In this document: one piece after another, positions 30,551 to 43,600 of the stretch
How positions within the stretch are numbered: the first letter of the stretch is position 1
Layout: the number at the start of each line of letters is the position of its first letter
Assembly (NCBI GenBank): GCA_026261815.1
Contig: JAMPIT010000348.1
Location: forward strand, 682,001 to 746,000
Direction of reading: 5' to 3'
Length of the DNA: 64,000 bases
DNA from: Monarcha castaneiventris obscurior
Taxonomy: Eukaryota; Chordata; Aves; Passeriformes; Monarchidae
Notes under the pieces: model-generated
The model's database searches: none
What the model was told of the DNA's origin: nothing
Seen by the model: only the letters and a program-made list of their open reading frames with translations
Program-made: the position numbers and the translations under genes

Positions 30551-32670
30551 CCCCACACTGAGCGCCTCCCTCCCCAGTCTCCCCCGTCCATGCTGAATCA
30601 CCCCTCACTCCCTCCCCACCTCTTTTTCTTAGTTTCTGCCCCATTCCCTGGATTCTTGACCACCCAGACTGTGGGGTGGGGACTCCCAATTCCTTCTCAT
30701 TTATGGCCATTAGAGCAGGATTTCTGGTGTCTCCTACCCTGCCTTGGGAAGTCCCCAAATCTCCGCGTTCTTGCCTCAAAAATAATAACAAATACTAAAA
30801 CCTTGGCAGTGGGATCCAAAATTCCCAGAAATACGAGGAGACCTGGCAGAATTCCCAGATATTTTTGCAACAACTTGGGTCCAGCAAAAAGCTCTTGGAA
30901 TTCCTCTGAAATAAAAGCTGCAAAAGTAAGCATAAAGGTTTTTAACCATTTTTCTGCCATTTTCCCCCTCAAAATCTGTCATTTTGTAGGTAGTGGATGC
31001 ATTTTTTGGGTAAAAACTGGGAAAAGTTGGTGTGCAGGTAATTCTTAAGGAGAGGGTCATGGTATTGGGGCTTGTTTGGGGGAGTGGGGTGCCGCAAGGT
31101 GGTGGGAGGGGTTTGAGGTCTTTTGGTGTGACCCAAAGTGGAAGGAAGGTCTTGGGGATGGGAGCGGTTGGGAAAGGGGTTTGGGAATGGGGGGTTGGTG
31201 TGCTGCAGGTGTAGTGGAGTGGTTTTGGGATCCCCCAAGGTGGGGGAGGAGGTTAAGGTGAGGGGCCAGCATCTCTGCCAGGCACTGGAAACCCTGGGAG
31301 CACTGGGAGACAAAACTCAACTGGCACATTTCAGATATTATGTTACTCAAATATTCCCATATTCAATAAATATCCAACCATTATTATCACAGTTGGGGTT
31401 TTTGTTTGATTTTTGTGTGACACAAAAACTTTGAAAGGGTTTTGTAATGGTCTTCTGAGTCAGGAATGAACATGGTCACATTTTGCTATGACAGTTCTTG
31501 TCTCCTTCACCATGAAGTTAGCATATGAAAGGAATTTTTGTTTTAAAAGCATGCTAGTGGTCTGATTTTTTATTTTTTGTCTTTTTTTTTTTTTTTTTTT
31601 CAACTATTAAAGGATTTTCAGTCACCTATTTATGATGGTTTCTGAGCCCTGGAACACCTCGAGTGTGGAGGATGTCTTGGAAGCCTTTTTAGGTTGTCAT
31701 GTTGCAAGAGATCACTTGCAATAAATCAAAGGTTGATCAATATTCTGTCTTTTCCTAGGAGACAAATGCATTTACCTTTTCTTGTGTTTTAATGGAGAAA
31801 AACTCCACTGACACACAGGGGTTGATGTTAACTCTTAAGTCATCCTTATTTGATAATTTATTCTGTTTCAACTATTTTTATAATACAGTCACAAAAGATG
31901 CCCAAGTCTCTTGGAGAATAAAATTAGCTGTTGCTTTAAAAGCATTAAGAGAATAAACTAAAATCCTTATTAAATTTTTTTTTTAAAAGAAGTTTCCCTT
32001 AAAATAAGACCAGCCAGAGTGTGCACATTCCATGTGGTGTTTTGCCACCTGTTCAAGCCAACTATCCTGCAGCAGTTTCCCAGGAGGAAAAGCTCTCTAG
32101 CTCAAAAGTACAGCCAGGTGTTTCTACATCAAAGATGAAATGCAGTTAGCTTCTGCCTCAAAATCAGCAGTCTGAGGAAATGCCTTCAATTAAAATAAAC
32201 AAACAAACAAGTCTCCCTTTGTTTTCCTGTTTTTCTTTTCTTTTGCCTGCAAGCGTCAAGTTTTTAATTCTTTTTTTTTTTTCTTGAAGATCATGCACTA
32301 GCTTTGGCTGGGAGGCCACAATTTAATTTACTCCTTAGTTGCAGCCCAATCATTCAAACTTTCAGTAAATTAAAAATGCCACCTTAAGCTTCCACTGAAA
32401 ACCTTGTGGGAAAGTGGAAGTGCAGCTTTGATAATAAAGCACAGAAATATAAAGCAAAAGGTGTGAAACTCACATTATTTCACAGAGGATCTATAATGTA
32501 ATCAACCTTTTCATCTACCTACTTGTCAGACAAACTTAATTTTGGAAAAAAAATTAAATAGGTTGTTGCAAATTAGTATCACCTTCTCTCCCTGTATTTG
32601 TCAGCAGATATATCCATAGATCCATCAGCCAGGGAGCAGTGGTGACAGCAATGGCAGCACGCAGGAGGTG
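30551..32670. other. Transition out of the gene block; no gene recognised
   Basis: The 23-bp repeat stops near 30545. A moderately GC-rich stretch with G-rich simple sequence (31060-31260) and an AATAAA at 31365 follows. After about 31380 the DNA becomes ordinary AT-rich intergenic sequence with T-runs (31577-31600, 32270-32283). An open frame at 31138-31434 shows no domain, and I cannot tell whether 31260-31375 is a gene end. Confidence 0.45.
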
Positions 32671-32676
32671 GCGCAT

Positions 32677-32846
32677 GGAATCACAGAGTCACAGAATGAT
32701 TTGGGTTGGAAGGGACCTTAAAGCCCATCCAGTCCTGCTCCCTGCCAAGGGCAGGGACAGCTTCCACTACCAGGAAAACCAGGTTTATCCAAGCCCCGTC
32801 CAGCCTGACCTTGGACATTTCCAGGGATGGAGCAGCCACACATTCT
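32677..32846 (-). mobile_element. Short CR1 LINE 3' fragment, antisense
   Basis: GGAATCACAGAGTCACAGAA, then ATTTGGGTTGGAAGGGACCT and CCAGCCTGACCTTGGACATT, match the antisense CR1 3' end. It is truncated after about 170 bp. This CR1 subtype differs in sequence from the copy between the genes. Confidence 0.85.
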
Positions 32847-35800
32847 ACCCTGATTTCTGGACTCCTAATGGAGTCACAGGCCTGTGTTTTTCTCTGGAAT
32901 CCAGGATTCTTGGCTAGGGTCTCAATTTTTTAGTGATCTTTTATATATGATCGTTCCACACACCCTCCCTGTGCCGGGGGAGAGCAGAGTTCCAGCAGAA
33001 GCAGGGTACCTTCAGTTCGTACCCTTGTGCCATGGCACAAGGCATGTGCTCTGCTTTGAGAGTATTTCCACAAGCAAAACCAATGCAGATTACTTCTGAA
33101 CCACAGAGAATTTTTTTCCGCTCCCTGGAGAACATTTTACTTAAACTAAGCAGGCAACTTCCCTTTTGGAAATGAAAGGGCCCAGGAATAAACCCTAGCT
33201 CCAGCCTCAGAGACTGGGTCACCTCTGCAGTCATTTTCTGCCTAGAAATTCCACAATAAAATTACCGAAGATATTTTCTTTCTAAAAAATAAACCAATGT
33301 GTTTAGATATGTCTTTGTAAAATTCCTGTCCATGAAAGTGGATGCAATTTATAAGATTACCTATATTGTTCATATTATTGATCCAGCTCTGGGAAAGAGG
33401 AGCAGGCGTAAAGGTGTAACTGAGCTGGATGGAACAAGATAAGGCCAGACCATGGAAAAAGGAGGAAACAATGGTACTGTCCCATATATCACTGTGATTT
33501 GGTACTGCTAAGCATCAACCTCTTCAGAGCTGAGATAATATCATGATAGTGGTGCCTTGCCCAGCCCTAATATTGCAAACAAATACAAGAACTGGGAGCA
33601 GGGTTTGATGCCAGCTGAGCCGGAAACAGGAGAAGCTTTTAGTCCAACGAAATTGTGATGAAACTGCGCTGTGTGAGTAAACTGTGATCACTTGCCCAAA
33701 ACACCTGCTTTCCACAACTGCATCCTTCCTGCTATCTACCAGCAAACCTCCTTCTGCCTCTGCCTCCAGCCCTGGCATGGCAGCGAGCTGGCAAGGCAGT
33801 GAGTGAGGCTGTGGTTGTAATCTTACTGTGTTTTACAAAGTCTCACACCATTTTGGGAAGCACTTTCATGCTCTTTGTCGAAGTTGTTTCAATAATGTTC
33901 TCAGACAGCAGAGCTAGGAATTATAAATCCAGCACCAACGCAGGCAATGCAGTCAGTGCAGAAAAAGTTCAATGACTGCCTTGCCGGTGAAGCAGGAGTG
34001 GAGCTGGCTATGCAAGGAGGGGGCTATGCCTCTAAATTTAAAAAAAAAAACAAACAAAAAAACCCCAAAAGTGTCCTTTTCCACTGATGAATTGCGGAGG
34101 AGGATGGAAAAATAAGAGGCACGGAATACAACAGAGGAAAGGTGTGGCGAACTGCTGGAACACAAATGCAAAGCACCAGGAGAGCTCGCACCAGGCCAGC
34201 TCGCACCATGAGCTTCAGCTTCTCAGGCCCTAAATGCAGTGAAGAAGCAAGGAGCAAGAGAAGTGGGAATATCTCTCAAAACAAGTCACACATTTAGCTT
34301 GGCTTTCAGTCCAGGAAAGATGTCCCCTGAAGCTTCTAAATCAATGTTCTGATGTTCTGTCATGGAAACCCCTCTCAGTATGCAGAACAGCAACTCTGCT
34401 GTCACCAAGGGCACGGGGCCCCCCTCTAGGGCTGGTTTAAATGCCCAATTCCTAAGGGGTTTTTGTTGTGTTTTGGCTGCAGCAAGCAGGTGTTTAGAGA
34501 TATCACAGGCTGTATCCCTCTGGAAGGGCCTGGTATCTGGGAAAAAGGTAATAATCACTGATAATCTGTAAATGTCTTACTTTGCCAGGCAAGGAAGTCT
34601 CTTCTGCACTTCCCCTTTTCCTCAGAGGGCAGGAGTTATGAATCACCAAGGGAGGAAAACAACATAAATTTATTTTCCTACCAGTTGATTCTGAACCACC
34701 CTTGGAGTAATTTTGGCAGTCCTGGATCCATAGCAACTCATACAGGACTTGATTCAGTCACAAATCCAAAACCCGTGGAGATAAACCTTCAGTTTGGGAG
34801 CACTGGGATAGGATCTTGCAGCAATAACCTCACCTGTCTCTCCTCCCACAGTATAGCCAAATAAATGTGTATGGATAATTTTGTTTGCTTGTTTATGATT
34901 ATTTCTCAGAGCAGTGAACAATTCCTCACCCATTTTTCTGTTATCAAAGGGAAGTGGGAGGAGGAATTGTGTTTCTGTGCCTGTCTACATGTTTTACTGC
35001 TTCTGCAAGATGAAGGAAATATAACTAAAACTGGGTATAATTAAAACAATTGTCAGATGGCAAACAGGCACTACAGCCCTGTACAGCTATTCTCAGAGGA
35101 GAACATAGAGAGGTAAAATGTACCTTTTTGGCGGAGGAACCCTGCAACCCTGCTCAGTAGATTTAATTAAAACCATATGAGTTTATTATGTCATATTAAT
35201 CAGAATACTTTTGCAGAAGCTTTCAAGAAACAAACTTTGTGTTATGGTCTCTCAGCCGCTCTTCTCTGCCCAAGTAGCGCTGTGACTGTGATGGCTGTGT
35301 AATATGAAATAACTGACATTATGGACATACAAGATTTCCTTCATGTCTGAAACTGTTTAAGAAAGGTCTTAATATGACTGAGAGGGAAATCTACAAGAAA
35401 GGGGGAGAAAAAAAGCTTCATTCTCCCAGAAAGGGCACTGTTAATGAAAACAGAAAGGTAAAACCTTCTGAAAAAGGGACAAGAAAATGCTTGCCTTTTT
35501 TTTTTTTTTTTTTTTTTAATCCAGAAAAAGTGATATTCATGGTAAGTCCACATGGCAAATTATATTCATATCTTATCACCCTTAATGAGATTAGAAATGC
35601 CATGAAAGGGCAAGTCAATGCAAAACCACAGGTGACCCTGCTGCTGACAGCCTCAGCAGATGCAGAAAATGAATCACTGTTCTGTAAGTCCCTGCAGAAA
35701 TGCTTCAGGGGCCTGCTTAATGCTTAATGCCTTCCTGGCCTGCTAAAAAAAAACCAGCATTAATTCTGTTAAGAAAAAATCTGCCTCACTGTTGAGTCAA

Positions 35801-36834
35801 ACAAGGAGCCCCACTTCAGGCAGTGGGGAAAAGAAGAGAAGCCACCCAAAGAAAAGCCACAGAATTCCTCAGTGAAGCCATGTGGTCCAACAAACCACAG
35901 CAGCAGACACACGCTGGTAAAGAAAAATGTATGCAACATCAGTGATCAACTGATGTAAGTTTCACTCTTCACACAGCAAGAGTTAGGCAACAAACAAAAT
36001 TACAGTAACGGGGCAGTTCAAGCAGGAGTCCATTACGGCTCATTAGAATATTCAAATGTTTCTCTCAGGAAAGAATGCTTGCAGCATGCTTATAAAACCT
36101 AAACCCTGTCTGAAGGCTAAATCAGGTGCCACAGGGGAAACCAAGGTGCAAGCCAGGGAGGGATGAAAGGGCTGCTCTGGTCTCTGTCTTCCCACCACAT
36201 GCCCAGCAACACCTGCCTCAATGCTAGCAGAAGAGCAGTGTCACTGGGGCAGGACAAAAGGACATTTTCTCACACTTTCATGGACTCTGAAATACCCCGT
36301 GTGCTCCAGTGGCTCTGACATTTATAGCACACACCTTTTGGAATGCTATCAAGTTCCAGCCCAGACATTGTGACGCAGAACAGATGCCCATGCTCACTCC
36401 TACAGCAGATGGTGTAGCCTTGTTAAGCATGGAAATGGAAGGGGGAAAGGGGCCAGGAATTGCTGAGATGTGGGGAGAAAGTGGGCTGGATTAGCCTCTG
36501 GGATTTTCCATGGTGTGGCACATGTGATAGAGAAGTGATAAAAAGAGGAGCAACCTAAGCTAAACCAACTCATATTTGCCCCAAGCTGGAGACACAAGCA
36601 TAGCTCCTATGGCTCAGAATGACTGGGTTTGAGTCCATGGCCATGTCTGGACAGGTTGATGAATATCCAGTCTCTCCAGAGAAGCAAACCACATATTTCT
36701 TTAAACTGTTCTTTTGACTCTGCAGGAGGAAATGACCATTCCTTTAACACATGCATCACAAAAGTCAAACCATTAACCTTGTCCTGTGAGTACCAACTAT
36801 TTTATTCTCTCTGAAATATCTGCAATTTTCTTTG
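32847..36834. other. Intergenic, no feature recognised
   Basis: Short open frames only, no domains and no transposon ends that I can define. A T-run lies at about 35497-35518 and an A-run near 34040. Confidence 0.55.
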
Positions 36835-36839
36835 TGATT

Positions 36840-37480
36840 TGGACCAGGAACCTTTGAGCACCACCGGACCATCACCCTCAGGTGCGGCTTCTCGCTGCTG
36901 GGGGGTCATCTCTGGAGCTGCAAGGCTGCGTGTAATCGACAGCGAACTGCCAGGCAGTGTCTCTCACCACTCACAGCCACCGATCTTCGAGTCTTTGCTG
37001 GTTACGGTGCAGGCTGCTGGCCCCAGAGACTAGCTGTCTCCTACCCGCAAAGTCCCTGGGAGTAAAGGAGGCAAGAGATAGTTTCTGTATAGTAAGTCCG
37101 CAGGTTTATTCCACTGATGAAAGGGGGTGGCACTACAGAACTCACGGATAACTCTTAACTGATAACTGATAACTGTTAACTAACAACTTAACTGCCCAAA
37201 TCGGGCTTGCGCAACAGGTTTTGTACTGGCATAAGTTGGGGAGGAGCAAAGGGCTAAAAACCAATAGGATCACAATGTTACAATGTGTGACAGACGTGAC
37301 AATAAATCTACAGAGCATAGGAGGGAACACGACACAGCAACCAATAAGAAAGTAACCTGGAGAGAATTTTCTAGAGAGAAAGGAATGGCTTATTCTGCAG
37401 TGCCACCCCCGGACGTCTCCTTGGACTCCGAGTCCCTCGCCTATTGGAGGGCGAGGATCTGATGGACATCAAACTGCAAA
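36840..37480 (-). mobile_element. Probable retroviral LTR, minus strand
   Basis: Read on the minus strand, two ATTGG boxes (inverse CCAAT) and a TACAAAA element lie upstream of AATAAACCTGCGGACTTAC, followed by a GC-balanced R-U5-like segment of about 250 bp. That order is typical of an endogenous retrovirus LTR. I could not define the TG...CA ends or a target duplication, so the borders are approximate. No gag, pol or env frames flank it. Confidence 0.45.
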
Positions 37481-40393
37481 AGCCCACAAGTGGGCTGAGG
37501 CACTGCAGCACTCAGGGGGCTGGTAAAACCCTGAGCCAGAGAAAATCCAGCACCAAACACATCTCAAAGCCACCTAACAGCGCTGACTTAACTAAAACAT
37601 GTGTACTGAATCTGCTAATCTTTCACTCGGAGCTGGCACATGCTGAAAGGAGCAGCTGTGATCCTGTGTAGTCTTTGTGATACGGATTATATGTCAGTGA
37701 TGTTGTGTTAAGCATAAAGAAGGAGGAAAGAAAGATAAAAGAAGTTGATGCATAAGATTAAGCAACTGGGATCTCTAAAATACACGTTTTACAGCAGTGA
37801 TTATGGCGTTACTTTTTGTGAAAGCAGGAGTGTAGGCTGAGCTCTCTGGCCCAGCGAGTATCTGGGGCAGCTTGTGCAACAGGGTTCGAGTCACGCAGCC
37901 TGTACTTTCCCACACCACTTCTCCTAGATATCTACTTATTACAGATCAGACTTCTATTGCATTCAGAACCTCCGTGTTCCCCTGACAATCTGGGGAAATG
38001 ACTCATATCACAACCTGAGTGCAAGAGGTGCAAATCTCCCAGACTGGCCATGGGGCAAGAAAACCTGTGAGGGGCAAATTTTATCCCAAGCCTGGTGGTC
38101 AGGAGGCTGAGAAGGACATGAGCACTGAGGATGCAACAGAAGACTTATTTTCATGCAAGACATAAAGGATTTGAGCATAATAAATCAGAGTGACGGATGA
38201 TTGAAAAACACCTAGAATAGGTGTCCTAGTGCTGCAGTGGATAAATCCCTTCAAACAATTTTTGTAAGGAACTTCAGGGATATTATTGACCACGGCATTT
38301 TTCATATTTTGCTGTGCAATTCGCCTAAACTTGGTGTCAATGTTTTTATTGCTCTCACCCCTCATCATTCAAGAGCAATACTGAACATTTTATCAGCATT
38401 GAATCCTTCTCCCTGCTAAAACAGTTTGCCATGCAAATACTGCCTTCAGCCGCAGAAATCAAAACCTGTCTTCAGCAGGATTGAGCTGTCCCCACCTTGT
38501 GCAGATATAACTGCACCTGCTACCAGCCAAGGTCCCCAGGTGAGACATCTATTAGAAGACAAAAAGGTTTAAAAACCCGACGTTTTCTTTATCCCTGGGG
38601 TATCTGAAACATCCATTGACAAGAGAAATTGAAGTTTGCAAAATTCAGTATGGAGAAGGACTGGCCTACACAGTTGTTACAAATTGAGATGTTGAAACTC
38701 TTGGAGAAATTGAATAAAAGCTGTATTTTCAAGACTTGTTATTCATTATTATATTTACCAAGTTTGAGGTCTTTTGACTCTCAAGCCTGATGCACCCCTT
38801 CGCACATGTAATGAGTGTGCGAGGAAAGCAAACACTTTGTAATTTTGAAAATTAAAGAGAACCAATAATTACATAATTTATTGAAATCCATCTAATAAAC
38901 GTACTACTCCGATGTTTTCTGCATCACATCTGTAATTATAAATAAATAGCAGATCTCATATGCCCTTCTTAGAATAGCAAAAATGGCTAAATACTGAACA
39001 AGCAATGTTTACCATTCAAATCCTAGAGCCTTTCCAGTTTTGCCATGTGTGGTGGATTTTACTTATACAGGAAATGTTGTTTAAGTGTTTGTTGTTTATT
39101 TTTTTCTTCCATAGAAATATGTGGGAATAGCTGGTCTTAAGAAAAAAAAAAAAAAAAAGTAGGAAAATATTTAGGCAGAAACGCAGGCCTTTTTTCCCAT
39201 CATTGACACATGTAATGTTTTATTTATTATACAATAGTTTCAAGAGAGACAAAACTTCCGATTTGGGAGCAAAACAGGGCAACCAATCTTTAACGGATTA
39301 AGCATACATTGCAAAGAATAACTAACATTAAACGCTTCCAAGAATTTAACTGCTCTGAAATAAAAACTGCTGTGAACTTGGGTTTAGGGTTTTTTATGTA
39401 TTGAAGTGCTGCTCTCCAGCCATTTCCAAACAAACAAACTGACCTAAAGCAGCTCCTAAAGAACACAGGATTTCAAAACTGCAAAGCAATCATCCTCAAG
39501 TACGGAGAGACCTGACCTGGGAGGTTTGTCTGCGGTCTGAGGGCAGGTGGGAAAGCTTTGTTGGGGGCCAGGACGAGAAAGGGCCAACGGAAGGCAGAAC
39601 TGGGAGATGACCATGATTTCTGGAAAAACTATTGCAAAGTGCAGGTACTTCTGAAGTTCAATTTTGTGTTAAATTGAGTACATTTGGTCTTCCAGGAATA
39701 GCACAGGGCACATAGATAACCTTTCCTACTGAATTGCTGGGGAAAAGAAACCCCTCTAGCAAAATACAAATACTTTCATTAAAAAAACAGGCAGGTGAAT
39801 GGCATTTAATTAAAAAATTGGAACTAAACATGACCTTTACTTTCCCAGCAGATGGTATCCCAGCTTTTTTCTAAAGTTTGCTTAGAATGTGTCTGATGCC
39901 TGTAGTATGCATGAACCCATTGGATTTAAAGACAGAGCACATATCCCAGACTGTGTTATCCCTAATTTCCCTGTCCTTGCAGCCCCTTCTGTTGGATGGA
40001 TGTTAAGCCACACCAGGTGATGTACTTTTATTTTTTCTTCAAAAAATATAAACTATGAGATCTCCAAGAACACAGATCAAGTGGCTATTTATAGGCAGCC
40101 CAACAGGTGAAACACATGCCATATATTCTGAATCAGCTATATCTTGTTATTGCTGGTGTCACTGTTATCTCTCTTGATTCCTGAACCTACAGATATAGGA
40201 GAACGTTTGTTTTCTCCTGATATGATAATTATTAACAACCAACAAAGTGTCCAAACACAAACCACTAACAAAATCACCATTTTAAGTAAAAAACACAAGG
40301 CACCCCCAGCAGAGAGATGCTGTAAAAAACAGTGTCACAAAATTACTGATGAAAAATAAAACATTAAATTACTGCACCTTTTTTCCAGAATTA
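37481..40393. other. Intergenic; a tRNA-like remnant at 37833-37902 is the only structure seen
   Basis: No coding potential was recognised. A homopolymer A-run lies near 39140-39157. The tRNA-like segment is described separately. Confidence 0.5.
37833..37902 (+). other. tRNA-like 70-nt remnant
   Basis: A 7-bp terminal stem (TAGGCTG with CAGCCTG, one T-G wobble) encloses a B-box-like GGTTCGAGTC and an A-box-like TGGCCCAGCGAG about 37 nt upstream of it. The T stem pairs poorly and position 8 is not T, so a working tRNA is unlikely. It may be the head of a tRNA-derived SINE or a tRNA pseudogene. Confidence 0.35.
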
Positions 40394-40682
40394 TAGTAAT
40401 CCTCTGTGGTAGCCCATGAACATGTATTGTGTTGGGGTGATCTATCTCGGTTTGACTTCCCCGGTTGTCTGTCAGCCTGGTCACTCCCCCAGAGCTCTCC
40501 CATTGGTCCCCGCTCCCTGGTCCCACCTTTCCCCTGGCCTGAGCCAGCCATGTTCTGTGTACTTGCCTCTGCACCCTTCGACAGTGAAGATGCAATAAAA
40601 TCCTCCTGCTGGAATTGCAAGCAAGTACCCTTCCTGCCTCTTTGTCACTGACTGAATACTGATTAACAGTAGTAATCCTCTG
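40394..40682 (+). mobile_element. LTR-like insert flanked by 13-bp direct repeats
   Basis: TAGTAATCCTCTG occurs exactly at 40394-40406 and 40670-40682. Between them, 263 bp contain TGTTGGGGTGATC at about 40429, an inverse CCAAT box, AATAAA at 40594 and a GATTAACA end at about 40668, which looks like a compact solo LTR. The 13-bp repeat is longer than retroviral target duplications (4-6 bp) and does not abut the TG...CA ends. Confidence 0.55.
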
Positions 40683-43600
40683 CCTTTCATGAAAGAAATT
40701 GCATTAACGGCATTTTCTCACTATTGGAAAGCCATCAAATATGTGTAAGCTTATTGCGCAGTGGAGACGATGTGTGAAATGCATGAAATCAAGCCCAAAA
40801 GATGAGGGTTTACTATTGTTTATGCAATGCCTGGAAAGATCCAGGCTGGCCTCTAAACATCTCCATCATGCTCCATGATCTGGGTTGGAGCTAGGACACC
40901 AAGGTTCTGGCGGGGTCCCACAGTTTCCCTCCCTGACATGGGGTGAGGAGGTAGCAGATTCCTCCTCACAGGTGTAAGATAAGTATGGGATACCTGGGGG
41001 TGCCACAGGAGCCAGCCCAGGCTGGGCAACACTAACAGGGCAGATGTGGCATGCTAGGTTTGAGTTCCCAAAAATGAGATTCAGATTTTGTGCTGAGGTC
41101 TCATGAAAACACCCACATTTTTTGTGGGAAGGGGTGCTCGGGTTGGTGTAGTCCCAGTGGCTGTTTGGCTGTATGAACACACTAGGAACTCAAAGACTCA
41201 GTATGTGCAGTCATGGCAAATGAGAAATTTGGTGCATTCGTAGGAGCAAAAAAACCACATCAACGTTTCCCCTGCCTTTGAAAAATGTGTTTAAAGGTCA
41301 GCAGGCCAAAAAAAAATACTTTAGAATATGTTTAGCTAAGAAACCTATGCAAAGTGTGTGTGGTAATTCATAGCTGAAACCTATAAATGTCTGAAATCTC
41401 CCTCTAATGACTCCCTTAGCAGACACAATTCATGTCCTTTGTGCTCATGCAGGATGGGGAAGTGTCAACTTTTGCTTTGTGCCTCGTTTAGCCATCATAT
41501 ATCTACGCACTGTCGTGGAGCAAACTTTGTCCCTGAGGCTCCAGAAGATCAGAGTGAAATTGAGACCAAATAAACACCAATAAAAATTGTAAAATAGAAG
41601 TGCAAGGTGAAAAGCCAGAAAATAATAGCAACCTGGTGCACAGGTAACTGAATTAAGTTGCCACAGATGTTTCAAGGAAAGAAGGAAAGGGAAAAAAGAA
41701 AAAAACCTTGACCAACCAAAATCCACACAAACAAATGAAACAAGACAAAGCGAAACAAGACAAAGCAAAACAAAACAAAGCAAAGCAAGACAAAACAAAC
41801 AAAAAAACCCCCTTTTTTTTTAAATCTTCCAAGGCCTCTGGTGCATCACAGTGTTTATTTGCTGTATCATAAATGCCACCTTACACAGGAGAAGGAAAAG
41901 GGGCATAGGGGGAACTGGTGGCACTGGGAAAGGAAAAGCTTTAACTGAGCCCTGTGTAAAAGCACCTGCTTATAATGTAGGGTACAGTTACATACATCCA
42001 CAACACTTTTATGGAAACTTTTCTGCCTGTTTCTGTGAAATTCCACATCCATCTGGCAGTGTTGCAATCTCTCATTGTTTCTTTTTTTCCACAATATTTG
42101 GTTCATGTCTGAAAGCTGGAGATCCTGCCCATCCATGTCCAAACAAGCACTTCCAGGTGTCTCTTACAGCAAACCCTTTTCCAAATAAACAGTCAGCAGT
42201 CAGCACAGCCAGGAATTTCAGAAAATGAAAGTTCATGCCTTGAAATATGTAGGGCAGTGTGTGTGTCTGTATGTGTGTGCAGGGGAAAACCTTTACACTA
42301 TCAAGATTCCCTTCCTTTGAGACTCAGGAGGCAAATCTTTGTGGTCAGTTTTTAAAGTCTTTTTTAATAAGTTTTTCTGAACGTTTTGCCATGGGAATAT
42401 TGTAAGCAGTTGTGTTTGTTGATGATCTGTGCCATATGCATAGATACATACATATATACAGAGTCCTGCACATGTTAGCAAAAAGTTTAGGAAGCAAATA
42501 AAGATGTAATACAAAGCTCTCTAAATAATTTGGGCAGAATTTTTCATAAAATTCAGAAAAAAACGTGGCACAGAAGGACTGAATCTAATCATAGTAGCTA
42601 AAGATGTTCAGGAGAGAGAGAGAGGAAAAAAAAATTGCACTTCCAGTTTTCCATCCTCACAGGAGCTCCAGATATGTGAGATATATTCCATGTTTTGAAG
42701 GAAAGAGAAAATAAAACAAGACAGGTGAAGCACAGAGTCAAAAATTTTTCAAACAATGTTCTATAACCAGAGTGTTCAGGAGCTGACCTTATTTCTACAA
42801 GTTAACAGTAGGAGTGAGTAGTATTTAACAAATATCCCCCATCTCCTTTGAGATTTTGAGCCTGTCAAGAGCATAATGTGCTAAAAAATACATTCTTCCA
42901 ATGAGGTGACACTGTGCCATGTGACAAAACGACGTGACAGAAAAAGAAATTATAGAGGGCAACTCTATTAAAAATTAAAGAAAAAATGTTTCATTTTAAG
43001 CTAACTCTTCTCAATGACGTCATACAGAGAGGAAAGCCAATGCTTGGTCAAGGTGAAAATATTGACCCTGGTGTCTCCCAACATAATCTTCTCAAGTCCT
43101 GACTATGGTTTTGGGGTACGATGTGAAAAGTCAGCTCTGGAAGAAGACTGCTTTCAGGAGTCTGTTTGGGAAGAATGGGAATAGTTTTGATGAGCCTGTC
43201 ACAATGGCATTACACTCCTGATGAGGAGGAACAACGTCACTGATGAAAATGTGTCAAGGGGCAGAGCAGTGACCCCCTGGCAAATGTGCAGAAACCCGAG
43301 GTGTGTATGGTTACTGCACCAGTGTGTTCTATGTCTGCGTGGTCAGAAATGCAGGAGAGCAGAATAAAGCAAAATCAGAACACTCAGAGCAGAAGGGGAT
43401 ACATCTGGTAGATGACAGAAATTCTGCTGCTTTTGGAAGGAACGAGTTCAAAATGCTTAAAAACCTGAAAGGCCACTGGAAGTCTGCTGAGTCTTTGTGA
43501 TGGATGGGTTACTTTTCCAAGCTCACCTCCCTAAAGCCTTGCTCCTCTTACCTCCTAAAATACACTCTTTTGTTTCCAGATTCCATCTGTTATTTTTGCA

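Noticed and set aside
30047..30791. Minus-strand frames of 154 and 196 codons with Gly-His-Pro-Trp repeats
   Set aside because: Translated 23-bp minisatellite; variants of the unit, no start context or domain.
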